A DNA stretch of 64,000 bases from Curtanaerobium respiraculi (GCF_024609215.1 NZ_JANIPD030000001.1:372001-436000); one strand, 5' to 3'; shown: positions 9,542 to 19,021, numbered from the stretch's first letter. Notes: generated by a model not told the origin, from the sequence alone. A program made the numbers and translations.

Positions 9542-10690
9542 CTACTCCTTGCTCGCCTCGAGCAGCTTCTGCTTCAGCTGTCCCTCGATCGCCGAAAGCT
9601 CCGCCTCGGCGGCAAGGCGCTTCTCGCGTCCCTCGCGCTGCACCTGCATGACCTCATCGAGCGTGCCGATCAGCTGCTCGTTGGTATGGCGCAGCGTCTC
9701 GATGTCGACGATACCGCGCTCGCTTTCCTTGGCGGCCTCCACGGTTGCCACCTTCAGCGAGTCGGCATTCTTCTTCAAAAGCTCGTTCGTCATGTCCGTC
9801 ACCTGACGCTGGGCGGTCGCCGCGCGCGTGGCGTGCTCGACTCCGAGCGCGATGACCATCTGGTTCTTCCACAAAGGGATGGTGTTCACGACGGTGGTTT
9901 GGATCTTCTCGGCCATCACCGCGTCGCTCGCCTGCACCATGCGGATCTGCGGGGCGGTCTGCAAGGCGACCTGGCGCGTCAGCTCCAGGTCGTACACGCG
10001 CTTTTCGAAACGGTCGCACCGCGCGGCCAAATCGCGCGCGGCCTGCGCATCCTCCGGCTTGCCGCTCTCCTCGGCCTTCTTCCTGACGGCGGGAAGGTCG
10101 GTGGCGCGCACCTGCTCGAGCTTCTCCTTGCCCGCGATCACGTACATCGTCAGCTCCTTGAAGTACTGCTGGTTCAAGTCGTACATGCGGTCGAGCAGGT
10201 CGATATCCTTCAAAAGCTGCACCTGGTGGTTTTCCAACTGGTTGCTGATGGCGTTGACGTTGGTCTCCACCGAGCTGTAACGCGCCTTCAGGCTCTCAGC
10301 CTTATTCTTTCCGCGTTTGAACAGACCGAGCAGGCCGCCCTGCTCCTCTTCCCCGGGGTCGAGGTTGCCCAATTGCACCACCAGGGTTGAGAGCTCCTCG
10401 CCCACCTCGCTCAAATCTTTCGTGCGGACGTTGTCGAGCGCCTTCTGGCTGAAGTCCGCCACCTTGCGCTGGGCCCCCACGCCGTAGGAGAGCACGGCGG
10501 ACGAATCGGCGATGTCGATCTTCTGGACGAAGTTCTTCACCTGCTGCTTCTCCTCGGCGGAAAGGATGGAATCGTCGATGGCCGAAGGCGCCGCGGGAAC
10601 CGCAGGCTGCTCCGTCTTCGCCAGAGCGTCGTCGATCGTGGGCGCCTGAGGCGTTTCGCTGCCGAATTCGAGATTGATTTCATCTGCCAT
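9542..10690 (-). CDS. telA: TelA/KlaA-family toxic-anion resistance protein
   Basis: A 382-residue soluble, largely helical protein of the TelA family, named for tellurite resistance although its general role is unclear and may be envelope-stress related. It has an acidic leader, a long helical core and a C-terminal helix with SAIEGQLKQKLLEAS. Its gene begins 13 bases after the xpaC-family gene; XpaC and TelA are a common bacterial pair, which supports both calls. No membrane segment is seen. Confidence 0.85.
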   Translation of the reverse strand: MADEINLEFGSETPQAPTIDDALAKTEQPAVPAAPSAIDDSILSAEEKQQVKNFVQKIDIADSSAVLSYGVGAQRKVADFSQKALDNVRTKDLSEVGEELSTLVVQLGNLDPGEEEQGGLLGLFKRGKNKAESLKARYSSVETNVNAISNQLENHQVQLLKDIDLLDRMYDLNQQYFKELTMYVIAGKEKLEQVRATDLPAVRKKAEESGKPEDAQAARDLAARCDRFEKRVYDLELTRQVALQTAPQIRMVQASDAVMAEKIQTTVVNTIPLWKNQMVIALGVEHATRAATAQRQVTDMTNELLKKNADSLKVATVEAAKESERGIVDIETLRHTNEQLIGTLDEVMQVQREGREKRLAAEAELSAIEGQLKQKLLEASKE

Positions 10691-10703
10691 GGGGTGGATC
10701 CTT

Positions 10704-11807
10704 TCAGTCGGTCAGTCCGTCCTGGGTGAGCATGGTGCGCATCGCGCTGGCATCGCTTGCCACGTCGAGTTGCTGGTCGAGATAGATATCGTTCAGAAGG
10801 TTGTCCGTCGCGGAAGCGACCAGTTCAAGCATGTCGTCGACCTCGGCACGGGTGCGCTCTGCAGCCTCGCCCGTGGCGTTCGCCGCATCCAGCTCGGCGT
10901 ATGCATCGGCGAGTTTCGCGGTTGTGGGCAGGTAATAGGAGATGTAGCGCCTGAAACGCCCGCTATCTTCGGGATGCGCCTGCACGTACTCGGATACGCG
11001 CGCAACCTTCCCCGTCAACGTCGCCATCTTGTCCCGCGTGGCCTGGTGGGTGATCTTCCCCGATGCGGCGAGCATACGCTGGGCGAAGTCCTCGCAGGCG
11101 GCGACGATCGACCGGGCGGATTCCGGCAACGAAGCCGTATTCCGATGGGCGACCTCGTCCGCACGGACCCCCTGCTCGTAACGTTCGAATTCACGGTATG
11201 CGCCGTCGGTGAGGAACAGCGTCTCCATACCGTTCACCGATGCTACGCGCCCCTGGGGGATGAAACCGTTCCGGATGGCCTTCTGCACCCGATCGCGCAT
11301 CTTCGCTGCAGGGAATCCCATGCGTGAAGCCAGATCGTCGAGCGGAACCACCACTTGCGTGGAAACCATGGTGCGGATCCTCTCCGTGTCGGAGACAAGG
11401 CCGTGCAGGCCCGCCCCCTTCGCGATGAGCGCTACCGCGCCAGCCGCGCTGCCGACGCCGATCACGCCCATGGCAACGGCGAACGCGGGGACGACCAGGC
11501 CCAGCACCGCAGCGCCGAGCACGCCCCCGCACGCGATGGTCCCCAATACGATGCCGCCGGCGATCATCCCCGTCCCCTGCATGCGGCTGCCTGAGGGCAC
11601 GACGATGTTGCGGGACGGCTCGGGTTTCCGCACGATCGCGTCGACCCGGGTGGTGATGGCGTCCACCGCGCTCGAGAGCTTCGCGGCGGCAGCGTCGAAG
11701 TCGAAATTCGAGATGGCCCGGTTCGCGGCATCGGCCGCCCCGCGCACAACAGTCGCACCTGCGGCGACCATCTGGTCGAACTGTTCCTGCTGCGTGTTCT
11801 GAGGCAT
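10704..11807 (-). CDS. XpaC-family protein, partner of TelA
   Basis: A 367-residue protein starting MPQNTQQEQFDQM at 11807. A central hydrophobic region (GMIAGGIVLG to AGAVALIAKG, about residues 75-125) forms two membrane helices; a regulatory-looking wing follows. The C-terminal helical domain contains ISYYLPTTAKLADAYAELD and LLNDIYLDQQLDVASDA, which match the XpaC family (named for 5-bromo-4-chloroindolyl phosphate hydrolysis). True biochemical function is unknown. AAGGG lies about 12 bases before the ATG, a long spacing. Co-transcribed with telA. Confidence 0.75.
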   Translation of the reverse strand: MPQNTQQEQFDQMVAAGATVVRGAADAANRAISNFDFDAAAAKLSSAVDAITTRVDAIVRKPEPSRNIVVPSGSRMQGTGMIAGGIVLGTIACGGVLGAAVLGLVVPAFAVAMGVIGVGSAAGAVALIAKGAGLHGLVSDTERIRTMVSTQVVVPLDDLASRMGFPAAKMRDRVQKAIRNGFIPQGRVASVNGMETLFLTDGAYREFERYEQGVRADEVAHRNTASLPESARSIVAACEDFAQRMLAASGKITHQATRDKMATLTGKVARVSEYVQAHPEDSGRFRRYISYYLPTTAKLADAYAELDAANATGEAAERTRAEVDDMLELVASATDNLLNDIYLDQQLDVASDASAMRTMLTQDGLTD

Positions 11808-11991
11808 CGTGTGCGAGCCCTTCTGCTTCGACTGGTGGACCGGAACGGAGAGTACATGTGGGATAGTACCATGAAGGCGAGCTCTCCATGCCCGCCGTTT
11901 AGCGGACGTAGGGTATGCCGGCCACCAGGTTCCAGCCCATGCGCACCCCCAGCCCCTCTGTCGCTCCCTCGATGGGGCGGTTCGTGCGCAT

Positions 11992-13263
11992 CTACCCGAG
12001 TGCCTGGTCGATATCGGCGATGATATCCCGCGCTGCCTCGATGCCGCACGAGAAGCGCACCATATCGGCACCGATGCCCGCCGCTTCGAGCTCGTCATCG
12101 GTCATCTGCCGGTGCGTGCTGCTTGCCGGATGGAGCACGCAGGTGCGCGAATCCGCCACATGGGTTTCGATCTGCGCCATCTTCAAGCGGGCCATGAATG
12201 CCTCCGCCGCCGCTCGGCCGCCGGCGACGCCGAAGCTGATGACGCCGGCCGACCCGTCCGGCAGGTACTTCCGTGCCAATTCGTGGTAAGCATCGCCGGG
12301 AAGGCCGGGGTAGCGCACCCAAGCGACCCGCTGGTCGGCGGCGAGGAACTCGGCCACGGCCTGCGCGTTAGCGCAATGCTGGCGCATCCTCAAAGCCAAG
12401 CTCTCCAACCCGATGTTCAGATAATAGGCGTTCTGCGGTGCCTGGATGCTGCCGAAGTCGCGCATGAGCTGGGAGGTCGCCTTGGTGATGAAGGCGCCTT
12501 CCTTGCCGAAGCGCTCCGCATACACGATGCCGTGATAGCTTTCATCGGGTGCGCAGAGCCCCGGGAATTTGTCCGCATGGGCCATCCAGTCGAATTTCCC
12601 AGAATCCACAATGGCGCCGCCGGTGGCGCTCGCGTGGCCGTCCATGTACTTAGTGGTGGAATGCACCACGATGTCGGCGCCCCATTCGAAAGGGCGGCAC
12701 ATCACGGGCGTGGGGAAGGTGTTGTCGACGATCAGCGGCACACCGTGCTCGTGGGAGATGCGGGCGAACCGTTCGAGGTCGAGGATGGAAAGCGCGGGAT
12801 TCGCGATCGTTTCCCCGAAGACGCATTTTGTGTTCGGCTTGAATGCCGCCGCCAATTCCCCGTCGGATGCTGTGGGCGGCACGAAGGTGACCTCGATGCC
12901 CATACGCGCCATGGTGTGCGCGAACAGATTGAACGACCCCCCGTAGATGGCAGATGAGGAGATGAGATGGTCGCCGGCGCCGCACAGGTTGAACACCGAG
13001 AAGAAGACGGCAGCCATTCCCGATGACGTCAACATCGCCGCGGTGCCGCCCTCCAGCTCGGCGATGCGTGCCGCCACGAAATCGTTCGTGGGATTCTGCA
13101 GGCGTGTGTAGAAATACCCGGGTTCCTCCAGGTCGAACAGGCGCCCCATACGCTCGCTGGTTGCATAGCGCCAGGTCGTGCTTTGGTACACTGGAATCTG
13201 ACGGGGATCGCCGTCGCCGGGATGCCAGCCGCCCTGCACGCATACGGTCTCGATATCGCTCAT
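11992..13263 (-). CDS. metY: O-acetylhomoserine sulfhydrylase, PLP-dependent
   Basis: A 423-residue member of the Cys/Met-metabolism PLP enzymes, converting O-acetylhomoserine and sulfide (or methanethiol) to homocysteine (or methionine). Motifs include [28 protein letters not shown] (Asp contacting the pyridine ring), [12 protein letters not shown] with the Schiff-base Lys, and [14 protein letters not shown]. Start is ATG 13263, preceded by GAAGGGAAG. It is transcribed away from metA from a shared spacer. MetA carries the acetyl-CoA-type residue, so the pair forms a direct sulfhydrylation pathway. A palindrome ATGCGCAC/GTGCGCAT at 11939-11981 follows the stop, without a T run. Confidence 0.9.
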   Translation of the reverse strand: MSDIETVCVQGGWHPGDGDPRQIPVYQSTTWRYATSERMGRLFDLEEPGYFYTRLQNPTNDFVAARIAELEGGTAAMLTSSGMAAVFFSVFNLCGAGDHLISSSAIYGGSFNLFAHTMARMGIEVTFVPPTASDGELAAAFKPNTKCVFGETIANPALSILDLERFARISHEHGVPLIVDNTFPTPVMCRPFEWGADIVVHSTTKYMDGHASATGGAIVDSGKFDWMAHADKFPGLCAPDESYHGIVYAERFGKEGAFITKATSQLMRDFGSIQAPQNAYYLNIGLESLALRMRQHCANAQAVAEFLAADQRVAWVRYPGLPGDAYHELARKYLPDGSAGVISFGVAGGRAAAEAFMARLKMAQIETHVADSRTCVLHPASSTHRQMTDDELEAAGIGADMVRFSCGIEAARDIIADIDQALG

Positions 13264-13295
13264 GGAACTTCCCTTCATCTTGGATATGCCGACCC

Positions 13296-13301
13296 ATTAT
13301 A
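13296..13301 (-). promoter_or_regulatory. -10 element of metY
   Basis: A perfect TATAAT on the minus strand, 33 bases before the metY ATG. No good -35 hexamer is placed 16-18 bases upstream. The 185-base divergent spacer (13264-13448) shows no SAM riboswitch or T-box that I can recognise. Confidence 0.5.
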
Positions 13302-13448
13302 GGAGTCCTGTTCCGCGTCTTGCGGAGTAGGGAGGGTTTCGCTCTTCGAATTTCCGATAACCAGTTAACGTTGCGCCGCCGGCCCCTCCGCACCGAGCGT
13401 TTTGCTCTATCATGGGCACCTACCCGACCATACCCGAAAGGCGACGCG

Positions 13449-14378
13449 ATGCCCATCAGGATCCCCGACAGCCTGCCCGCGACCAGCACCTTGGAAGGCG
13501 AGAACATCTTCGTGATGACGGAGTACCGCGCCATGCACCAGGACATCCGCCCGCTGCGCGTGCTTCTGCTGAACCTGATGCCCACCAAGGTCGCCACCGA
13601 GACCCAGATACTGAGGAAGCTGTCGAACACGCCGCTGCAGGTGAACGTGGGCCTGCTGCACACCGCCACGCACATCTCGAAAAACACCTCCGCAGAGCAC
13701 CTCTCGTCGTTCTATGTGAACCTGGACGACGTCCGCGACCAGCGATTCGATGGCTTGATCATCACCGGGGCGCCCGTCGAGCACATCGAGTTCGAAGACC
13801 TCGATTACTGGCCTGAGCTCGTTGACATCATGGAATGGAGCCGTACGCACGTGTTCAGCACGTTCTACATCTGCTGGGGAGCCGAAGCCGGCATGTACCA
13901 TCACTATGGCATCCCCAAACGCCCTCTCCATCAGAAGATGTCGGGCGTGTTCAAGCATAGGCTGGTGAAACCGACGTCTCCACTGGTGCGCGGGTTCGCC
14001 GACGAGTTCTGGGCGCCTCATTCCCACCACTATATGGTGAGCAGGAACGACGTGCTCGCCCAGCCGGAACTCGAGATCATCGCGGAAAGCGGCGAAGCAG
14101 GGCTCTATCTGGTGAAAAGCACCGACAGCAGGGACTTCTTCGTGTTCGGCCATTCCGAGTACGACACCGACACGCTGGCGAACGAGTACAGGCGCGATAC
14201 GGCGAAGGGGCTGGATCCGGCGGTCCCGCTGCATTACTTTCCCGGCGACGACCCCGCCAACGAACCGGAAAACACATGGCGCGCCGAGGGCCAGCTGCTG
14301 TACACGAATTGGCTCAACTACTACGTGTACCAGGCGACGCCGTACGACATCGACGCACTCGACGGTTTAGCGGTGTAG
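13449..14378 (+). CDS. metAA: Homoserine O-acyltransferase MetA, predicted acetyl-CoA type
   Basis: A 309-residue Met[16 protein letters not shown] near residue 40, the nucleophile in [10 protein letters not shown] at Cys142, and WAPHSHHY and FGHSEYD downstream. Position 111 is Glu ([11 protein letters not shown]). In characterised MetA enzymes Glu111 goes with acetyl-CoA and Gly with succinyl-CoA, so this should make O-acetylhomoserine, the substrate of the adjacent metY product. The ATG at 13449 follows AAAGG; the longer upstream frame has no support. Cytoplasmic, first committed step of methionine synthesis. Confidence 0.92.
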   Translation: MPIRIPDSLPATSTLEGENIFVMTEYRAMHQDIRPLRVLLLNLMPTKVATETQILRKLSNTPLQVNVGLLHTATHISKNTSAEHLSSFYVNLDDVRDQRFDGLIITGAPVEHIEFEDLDYWPELVDIMEWSRTHVFSTFYICWGAEAGMYHHYGIPKRPLHQKMSGVFKHRLVKPTSPLVRGFADEFWAPHSHHYMVSRNDVLAQPELEIIAESGEAGLYLVKSTDSRDFFVFGHSEYDTDTLANEYRRDTAKGLDPAVPLHYFPGDDPANEPENTWRAEGQLLYTNWLNYYVYQATPYDIDALDGLAV

Positions 14379-14398
14379 CGACCCCCACCTGGACACAA

Positions 14399-14444
14399 GA
14401 CAAAGGTGCCGTGTCGGATGACAAAAGTCTACGGTACCTTTGTC
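14399..14444. terminator. Hairpin between convergent metA and modD
   Basis: A 14-bp stem with one mismatch, GACAAAGGTGCCGT against ACGGTACCTTTGTC, loop of 18 bases. The right arm overlaps the last codons and stop of modD. Only weak T-rich sequence follows on the minus side, so it may act as a 3-prime end stabiliser or weak bidirectional terminator. Confidence 0.5.
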
Positions 14445-15271
14445 ATGCGGACGCTCATGTCGACGGGCTTCGCCGAATACAGGCAGGTGGTGGCTATTCC
14501 GTCGACGCCGGCCGCCGCATACGACTCGCAATTCGCCATGTTCACCCCGCCTGCGGCGATGAGCGTCAGATGGGGATCGATCGCGCGGAGCTGGGGCACC
14601 AGCACCGCCATCCGCTCTGCGGGGACCTTATCGAACTGGATACCGTCGACACCCACCTGCGCAAGCAAGAACGCTTGGTCGGCGGTTGCCTCCACGAACA
14701 CCTTCTTCTCGATGCAGCGACGCCTGATCGCGGGCAGCTGCTCCAGCAGCGCATCGAACCCGCCCATGAACTTGATATGGTTGTCGAAGATGAGGATGGT
14801 TTCGGAAAGCCCCATCCTATGCGGCCAGGCTCCACCCGTCATCACGGCCTTCGTCAGAAGGTCCTTCGCCCCCGGAAACACCTTGCGCGTGACGAGCACC
14901 TCGCAGCGGGGGTTCACCGCATGCACCTTGCCCACGAATTGGGCGGCTTTGGTGGCGACCGCCGATACGCTGTCGCATAGGTTCAGGCACACCTTCCAGG
15001 CCGCGTGCAGATCGGCGGCATCGCCCTCGACGCGCAAGAACGATTCGCCGGCGGCAAGCCGCGTCCCGCTGGGCCTGCACGCGTCAACCTCCAACCCCAG
15101 CTTCCGCGCCGCGCGCGCAGCCTCCTCCACGCCGCACAGCACGCACCCCTCGCGCGTGAAGTACTCCATACTGCCGACGGTGCCGGCGATGCCCAGCGCC
15201 TCGGTCGTCAAATCGATGGAGGGAACGTCCTCCGCTATGAATTGCTCGATGCGAGCGTCGCTGAACCTCAT
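14429..15271 (-). CDS. modD: ModD, nicotinate-nucleotide pyrophosphorylase-like protein of molybdate operon
   Basis: A 280-residue relative of quinolinate phosphoribosyltransferase (NadC) of the ModD subgroup found in molybdenum-transport operons. Matching segments are EDVPSIDLTTE, VLCGVEEAAR, CRPSGTRLAAGE, NPRCEVLVTRKVFPGAK, GGAWPHRMGLSETIL and IAAGGVNMAN. Reaction and substrate of ModD are not established; a role with the metal cofactor is inferred only from gene context. ATG at 15271 has GGGGAGGA about nine bases upstream, preferred over an upstream TTG that abuts it. It ends the modABC-D unit after a 46-base gap. Confidence 0.85.
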   Translation of the reverse strand: MRFSDARIEQFIAEDVPSIDLTTEALGIAGTVGSMEYFTREGCVLCGVEEAARAARKLGLEVDACRPSGTRLAAGESFLRVEGDAADLHAAWKVCLNLCDSVSAVATKAAQFVGKVHAVNPRCEVLVTRKVFPGAKDLLTKAVMTGGAWPHRMGLSETILIFDNHIKFMGGFDALLEQLPAIRRRCIEKKVFVEATADQAFLLAQVGVDGIQFDKVPAERMAVLVPQLRAIDPHLTLIAAGGVNMANCESYAAAGVDGIATTCLYSAKPVDMSVRMTKVP

Positions 15272-15317
15272 TGCATCCAATCCTCCCCTACCCCGTTCCG
15301 GCCTTGCCGTTCGGGGA

Positions 15318-16034
15318 TCATCGTATTCCCAAGAACTGCTTCACCTCGGGGTCGTATTCTGCATCGAACAGCTCCGCGGCGGGCACAACCGCCCATAGCC
15401 TGCCGCCGAGCACGATCGCCACACGGTCCGCAAGCGCCTGCGCCTCGTTGAAATCATGGGTCACGAGCATGATCGTGCAACCGATATCCTCATGCGCCCG
15501 CTCCACCATGCCGTACATGCGGAGCTTCGTCGCCGGGTCGAGGGCTGAAAACGGCTCGTCCATCAGAAGCAAGCGGGGCCGGAGGACCAGCGCTCGCGCA
15601 AGGGCGACCCTCTGGGCCTCGCCCCCGCTTATCGTCGATACATCGCGGTTCGCCAAATCGGCCACATCGAACCGTTCGAGCATCTCGATTGCGCGCTCAT
15701 GGGCCTCCCGTTTCGCAACGCGGTGGAGGCGCAGCCCGTACATGGCATTCTGCACCACCGTCATATGGGGAAACAAGGCACTCCCCTGGTATACGAATCC
15801 GATGCCGCGTTCGTGGACGGGCACGGACGCGATATCTACGCCGTCGATGCGGACCTCCCCCTCGTCGATCCCGTACCCGCCGGCAATCGACTCCAAAAGC
15901 ACGCTTTTCCCGCTGCCCGTATGGCCTACAACCGCCACGACCTCGTCCGGCGCGACGGAGAGGGTTACGTCGACCAGATTGAAATCACCGCATCGGACCG
16001 TGACGCGATCGAGCTCGACCCGCGCGCCCATCAT
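15318..16034 (-). CDS. modC: Molybdate/tungstate ABC transporter ATP-binding protein
   Basis: A 238-residue ABC ATPase. Walker A is GHTGSGKS, the Q-loop VYQGSALFP, the signature ISGGEAQRVA, Walker B LLLMDEPFSALD and the switch His in VTHDFNEA. It lacks the C-terminal Mop (molybdate-binding) domain that lengthens E. coli ModC, as in tungstate or short molybdate transporters. Its ATG overlaps the permease stop as ATGA, so the two are coupled. It energises oxyanion import on the cytoplasmic face. Confidence 0.88.
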   Translation of the reverse strand: MMGARVELDRVTVRCGDFNLVDVTLSVAPDEVVAVVGHTGSGKSVLLESIAGGYGIDEGEVRIDGVDIASVPVHERGIGFVYQGSALFPHMTVVQNAMYGLRLHRVAKREAHERAIEMLERFDVADLANRDVSTISGGEAQRVALARALVLRPRLLLMDEPFSALDPATKLRMYGMVERAHEDIGCTIMLVTHDFNEAQALADRVAIVLGGRLWAVVPAAELFDAEYDPEVKQFLGIR

Positions 16035-16876
16035 GCATCCTCACCCTTCACGGCGCTTCTTCCTCCGATGCGGCGCCCGGAGGCGCGGGTTCGCCTGCTG
16101 AGCACGTTCGCGGCAGCCATGGCCGCCGCGGACAGCAGGAGCATGATCATGGCGGTTGCCATGGCCGTCTCATTGTTGCTTGTGGAGATGTTCAAATACA
16201 CGCTCCCCGGCAGGGTTTCGGTCTTCATCCGCGTGACTCCGACCAACATCAGCGTCGCGCCGAATTCGCCCACACCGCGTGCCCACGTGAGAACGAACGT
16301 GCTGATGAGCGCGTTGCGGCACAGGGGGACGATGATGGTGCGGAACACCTGGAAGGGATTGGCCCCCAGCGTTTCCGCCACGAACTCCACCCGATGCCCC
16401 ACGTCCCCGAATGCGGTGCGGACCATGCGGATGGCGAAGGGGAGATTGACGATGAGCTGGGCGAACACGATGCCCGCCGGTTCGAACACGACGGCGAACC
16501 CCGCCTCCTTCAAAGCTTTCCCGAACGGCGAGCTGAATATGATCAGCAGGGCGAAGCCGAGGAGGATATAGGGCAGGGAGAGCGTCAGCTCCATCATCAC
16601 CTCTGCCAGGCGCACGCCGGGCAACCGCACATGGGTGATCGCATAGGCAGTGGGCATGGCGAGCGCAAGGCAGATGGCGGTGGAGATAATCGAGGTGACC
16701 ACGCTCATACGCAGGCTGAAAAGCACCTCGTTGGAGAAAAGCGCTTCCGTCAGATGCTGGAACCCCGTGACCACGATAGCCGTGATGGCGCTGCCGACGA
16801 ACAGCAGCACCACCAAGGTTATCGCAATCGTTCCGAAGGTGAAGGCGTCGAGGTGCGTATGGCGGAGTTTGGTCAA
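16031..16876 (-). CDS. modB: Molybdate/tungstate ABC transporter permease
   Basis: A 281-residue inner-membrane protein with about six spans and the ABC-contacting EAA-type loop around AETLGANPFQVFRTIIVPLC. The probable start is TTG at 16876, six bases after the modA stop; later candidate starts would remove the first membrane span. Gene order binding protein, permease, ATPase fits Mod, Wtp and Tup systems; sequence alone does not separate molybdate from tungstate. Confidence 0.85.
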   Translation of the reverse strand: MTKLRHTHLDAFTFGTIAITLVVLLFVGSAITAIVVTGFQHLTEALFSNEVLFSLRMSVVTSIISTAICLALAMPTAYAITHVRLPGVRLAEVMMELTLSLPYILLGFALLIIFSSPFGKALKEAGFAVVFEPAGIVFAQLIVNLPFAIRMVRTAFGDVGHRVEFVAETLGANPFQVFRTIIVPLCRNALISTFVLTWARGVGEFGATLMLVGVTRMKTETLPGSVYLNISTSNNETAMATAMIMLLLSAAAMAAANVLSRRTRASGRRIGGRSAVKGEDA

Positions 16877-16882
16877 CCGAGG

Positions 16883-17701
16883 TTACACGAGCTCGTAGCC
16901 GTAACCGATCCAGATATCCCGGGCGGTTCCGGTTTGCAGGAAATCGCTGAACGCGGATGCGGCATCCTCGTTCGAGCTGCAGGTGAGGGCAGCTGCGGGG
17001 ATGGTCTTGGTCGCCTTCTGCATCTCGGGCACGTCGATGACCTCGACGCTGTCGCCCGCGTTCTCCTTCCACACGATGCCCGCCTGGCCTTCACCCTTCG
17101 ACAGCGCCGTGGAAATCTGCGGGGCGGTCGTGGTGGTGGTCAGCTTGCCATCGGCCATCATGGAATCCCATATGCCCGCCTCGGTCATGGCCTTCTTCGC
17201 GATCTTTCCGATGGGGGTCGATTCGGGATCGCCCACCAAAACCGTGGAGCAGTTCGCCAGATCGGAAATGGAGCCGACACCGGCCGGGTTGCCCGTGGGC
17301 ACGACCAGGACGGGGATATGCTTCACCAAATCGGTGCTGGAAGCCACGTAATCCTTGACCGGCTCAAGCTCCTGCGCGCTGCCCGCGATGAAGAAGTCCC
17401 CCTCTTGAGTCTGTTTGATCTGGGTTTGAATCTGGGCCGCATTGGCATAGGTGACCTCGACCTTGCAGCCGGTCTCGTTTTCGAATGCATTCGTAATATC
17501 GGTGAAAGGCTTGGTCATACCCGCGCCGCAGTAGATCTTAAGCGTCTTGCCCTCCAAGCTGGCGGCGCCCGCCGAGGATGGGGCCGCGTCACCGGACGCG
17601 CTATCGGACGAGGCGGTCCCGCCTGAGCACCCCGCGACGAGCAGGCATGCGCACGCGGCAACACATGCCAAGACGATCATCTTCCAGAACCTACGTTTCA
17701 T
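16883..17701 (-). CDS. modA: Molybdate/tungstate-binding lipoprotein
   Basis: A 272-residue periplasm-side solute-binding lipoprotein. Signal MKRRFWKMIVLACVAACAC leads to the lipobox LVAGC, then a Ser/Ala-rich tether. The mature protein begins LKIYCGAGMTKPFTDI with VTYANAAQIQTQI and GDFFIAGSAQEL, the ModA/WtpA fold. ATG 17701 follows GGAGGGG; an in-frame upstream ATG has no ribosome site. It would hand oxyanion to ModBC. The molybdopterin oxidoreductase at 25852-28047 is an obvious consumer. Confidence 0.85.
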   Translation of the reverse strand: MKRRFWKMIVLACVAACACLLVAGCSGGTASSDSASGDAAPSSAGAASLEGKTLKIYCGAGMTKPFTDITNAFENETGCKVEVTYANAAQIQTQIKQTQEGDFFIAGSAQELEPVKDYVASSTDLVKHIPVLVVPTGNPAGVGSISDLANCSTVLVGDPESTPIGKIAKKAMTEAGIWDSMMADGKLTTTTTAPQISTALSKGEGQAGIVWKENAGDSVEVIDVPEMQKATKTIPAAALTCSSNEDAASAFSDFLQTGTARDIWIGYGYELV

Positions 17702-17735
17702 TGCCCCTCCAAGCATCGATCGACTTGCTTCGAGG

Positions 17736-17768
17736 ATTATAGGTATTTGGGAATTATTCTTCAAATAC
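17736..17768 (-). promoter_or_regulatory. mod promoter with palindromic operator
   Basis: On the minus strand TTGAAG (17759-17764), a 17-base spacer and TATAAT (17736-17741) form a near-consensus promoter. A perfect inverted repeat GTATTTG-N12-CAAATAC (17743-17768) fills the space from -35 to -10, as expected for a repressor such as a ModE- or TunR-like regulator. The rest of the spacer up to 17881 is AT-rich and otherwise empty. Confidence 0.65.
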
Positions 17769-17881
17769 TATAAATTAGATATGATTTGGGTTCCCCGTTC
17801 CCATGATGTCCGCCGGAAAATCGGTAGGCCGGTCTTCCGGCGGCGCGGCTGCATCGTCGCCTCCCCAGGCCGCGATACGGC

Positions 17882-18979
17882 CTATGCGGGATCGACGCAG
17901 TTGAGGATCATGTTCGCCTCATCCTCGGTGAGGCTGTAATCGTAGAACGTCTTGTAGAAAGCCTGCGTCTTAGCCACCATGTCGACATCCTCGAACTTGT
18001 CGGGGTTCAGCTTCTTCGCAGCCCACAGGACCTGCAGGGCCTCTTCGCCCGAATAGCGGTCCCAGGGGAACACGCCGCGGGGATTCGCGTACACGGCTCC
18101 GTTCTTCACGGCGGCGATACCGCTCCAGGCAGGATCCGCCACAAGCTCGTTCACGCCCTTCTCGTTCGCCGAGCCGATGATGATCACATCGGGATTGGCG
18201 GCGACGATCTCCTCCATCGACACCTCGATCATGTTCCCCGACTTCTGGATGGCGTTCACGCCGCCAGCCATCTTGATCCACTCGTCCACGATGCAGTCGG
18301 TACCGTCGATCTTCAGGAAGTTGGTGCCGTTGACGATATGCAGCACCTTCACCTTGTCGGCATCGGAAACTGAGGACATCTTATGGGCCACGAACTCGAT
18401 GTTCTCATCAAGCAGGGATTCCCAGGATTTCGCAAGATCCGGCGCATTATCACCCAGAACCTGAGCCGTCAGCTGGACGTTCTTCCTCAGGTTCTCATAG
18501 TTCTGGAACATCACGTTCACCGCGACAAGGCCGTTGTCGCGCGCCGTCTTCACCATATCCTTGTTCGAGGCGAAACAGACATCGGGATCGAGGCTGAGAA
18601 TCTCCTCGATATTCAGATTGTTGTCGGAATCAACGTTGGCCGGAACATCCTTCAGACCTGGGAAGACGACGTTCGCCCAAGCCATCTTTTTGAATGATGC
18701 CGTCGTGGAAACCAGTTTGCTCGCCGCGCCCAGCATGATGACAATCTGGTTGTGCGCGTGCCAGAAATCAGCCACGGTCTCAACCTTGGTCGGAACCTCG
18801 ACGGTGTCGCCGGCGAGGTCCGTGATGGTTTGCGTGGCGGACGCCGATGAACTGGATGCTGAGGATTTTACGGATTCCCCGGATGCACAGCCGAACAATC
18901 CGCCAACCCCCAGAGCCACGATGCCGGCGACTCCCAGTTTCGCGAACTGACGGCGGCTGAATCGGGTCTTCACTTCCAT
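17882..18979 (-). CDS. Iron-complex-type ABC transporter substrate-binding lipoprotein
   Basis: A 365-residue class III (FepB/FhuD/BtuF-like) binding protein. The leader RRQFAKLGVAGI ends in the lipobox LFGC with a twin-arginine pair, so it may be a Tat- or Sec-exported lipoprotein. The mature part begins TITDLAGDTVEVP, the hallmark of this family, followed by EEILSLDPDVCFAS and VAANPDVIIIGSAN. It is divergent from the permease and ATPase genes at 19101-21026 and shares their control region. The ligand may be ferric siderophore, haem or cobalamin; the sequence does not decide. Confidence 0.83.
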   Translation of the reverse strand: MEVKTRFSRRQFAKLGVAGIVALGVGGLFGCASGESVKSSASSSSASATQTITDLAGDTVEVPTKVETVADFWHAHNQIVIMLGAASKLVSTTASFKKMAWANVVFPGLKDVPANVDSDNNLNIEEILSLDPDVCFASNKDMVKTARDNGLVAVNVMFQNYENLRKNVQLTAQVLGDNAPDLAKSWESLLDENIEFVAHKMSSVSDADKVKVLHIVNGTNFLKIDGTDCIVDEWIKMAGGVNAIQKSGNMIEVSMEEIVAANPDVIIIGSANEKGVNELVADPAWSGIAAVKNGAVYANPRGVFPWDRYSGEEALQVLWAAKKLNPDKFEDVDMVAKTQAFYKTFYDYSLTEDEANMILNCVDPA

Positions 18980-19021
18980 GATGTCTCCTTTATCGAGATT
19001 TCCGTTTAACGGCCATGAAGA

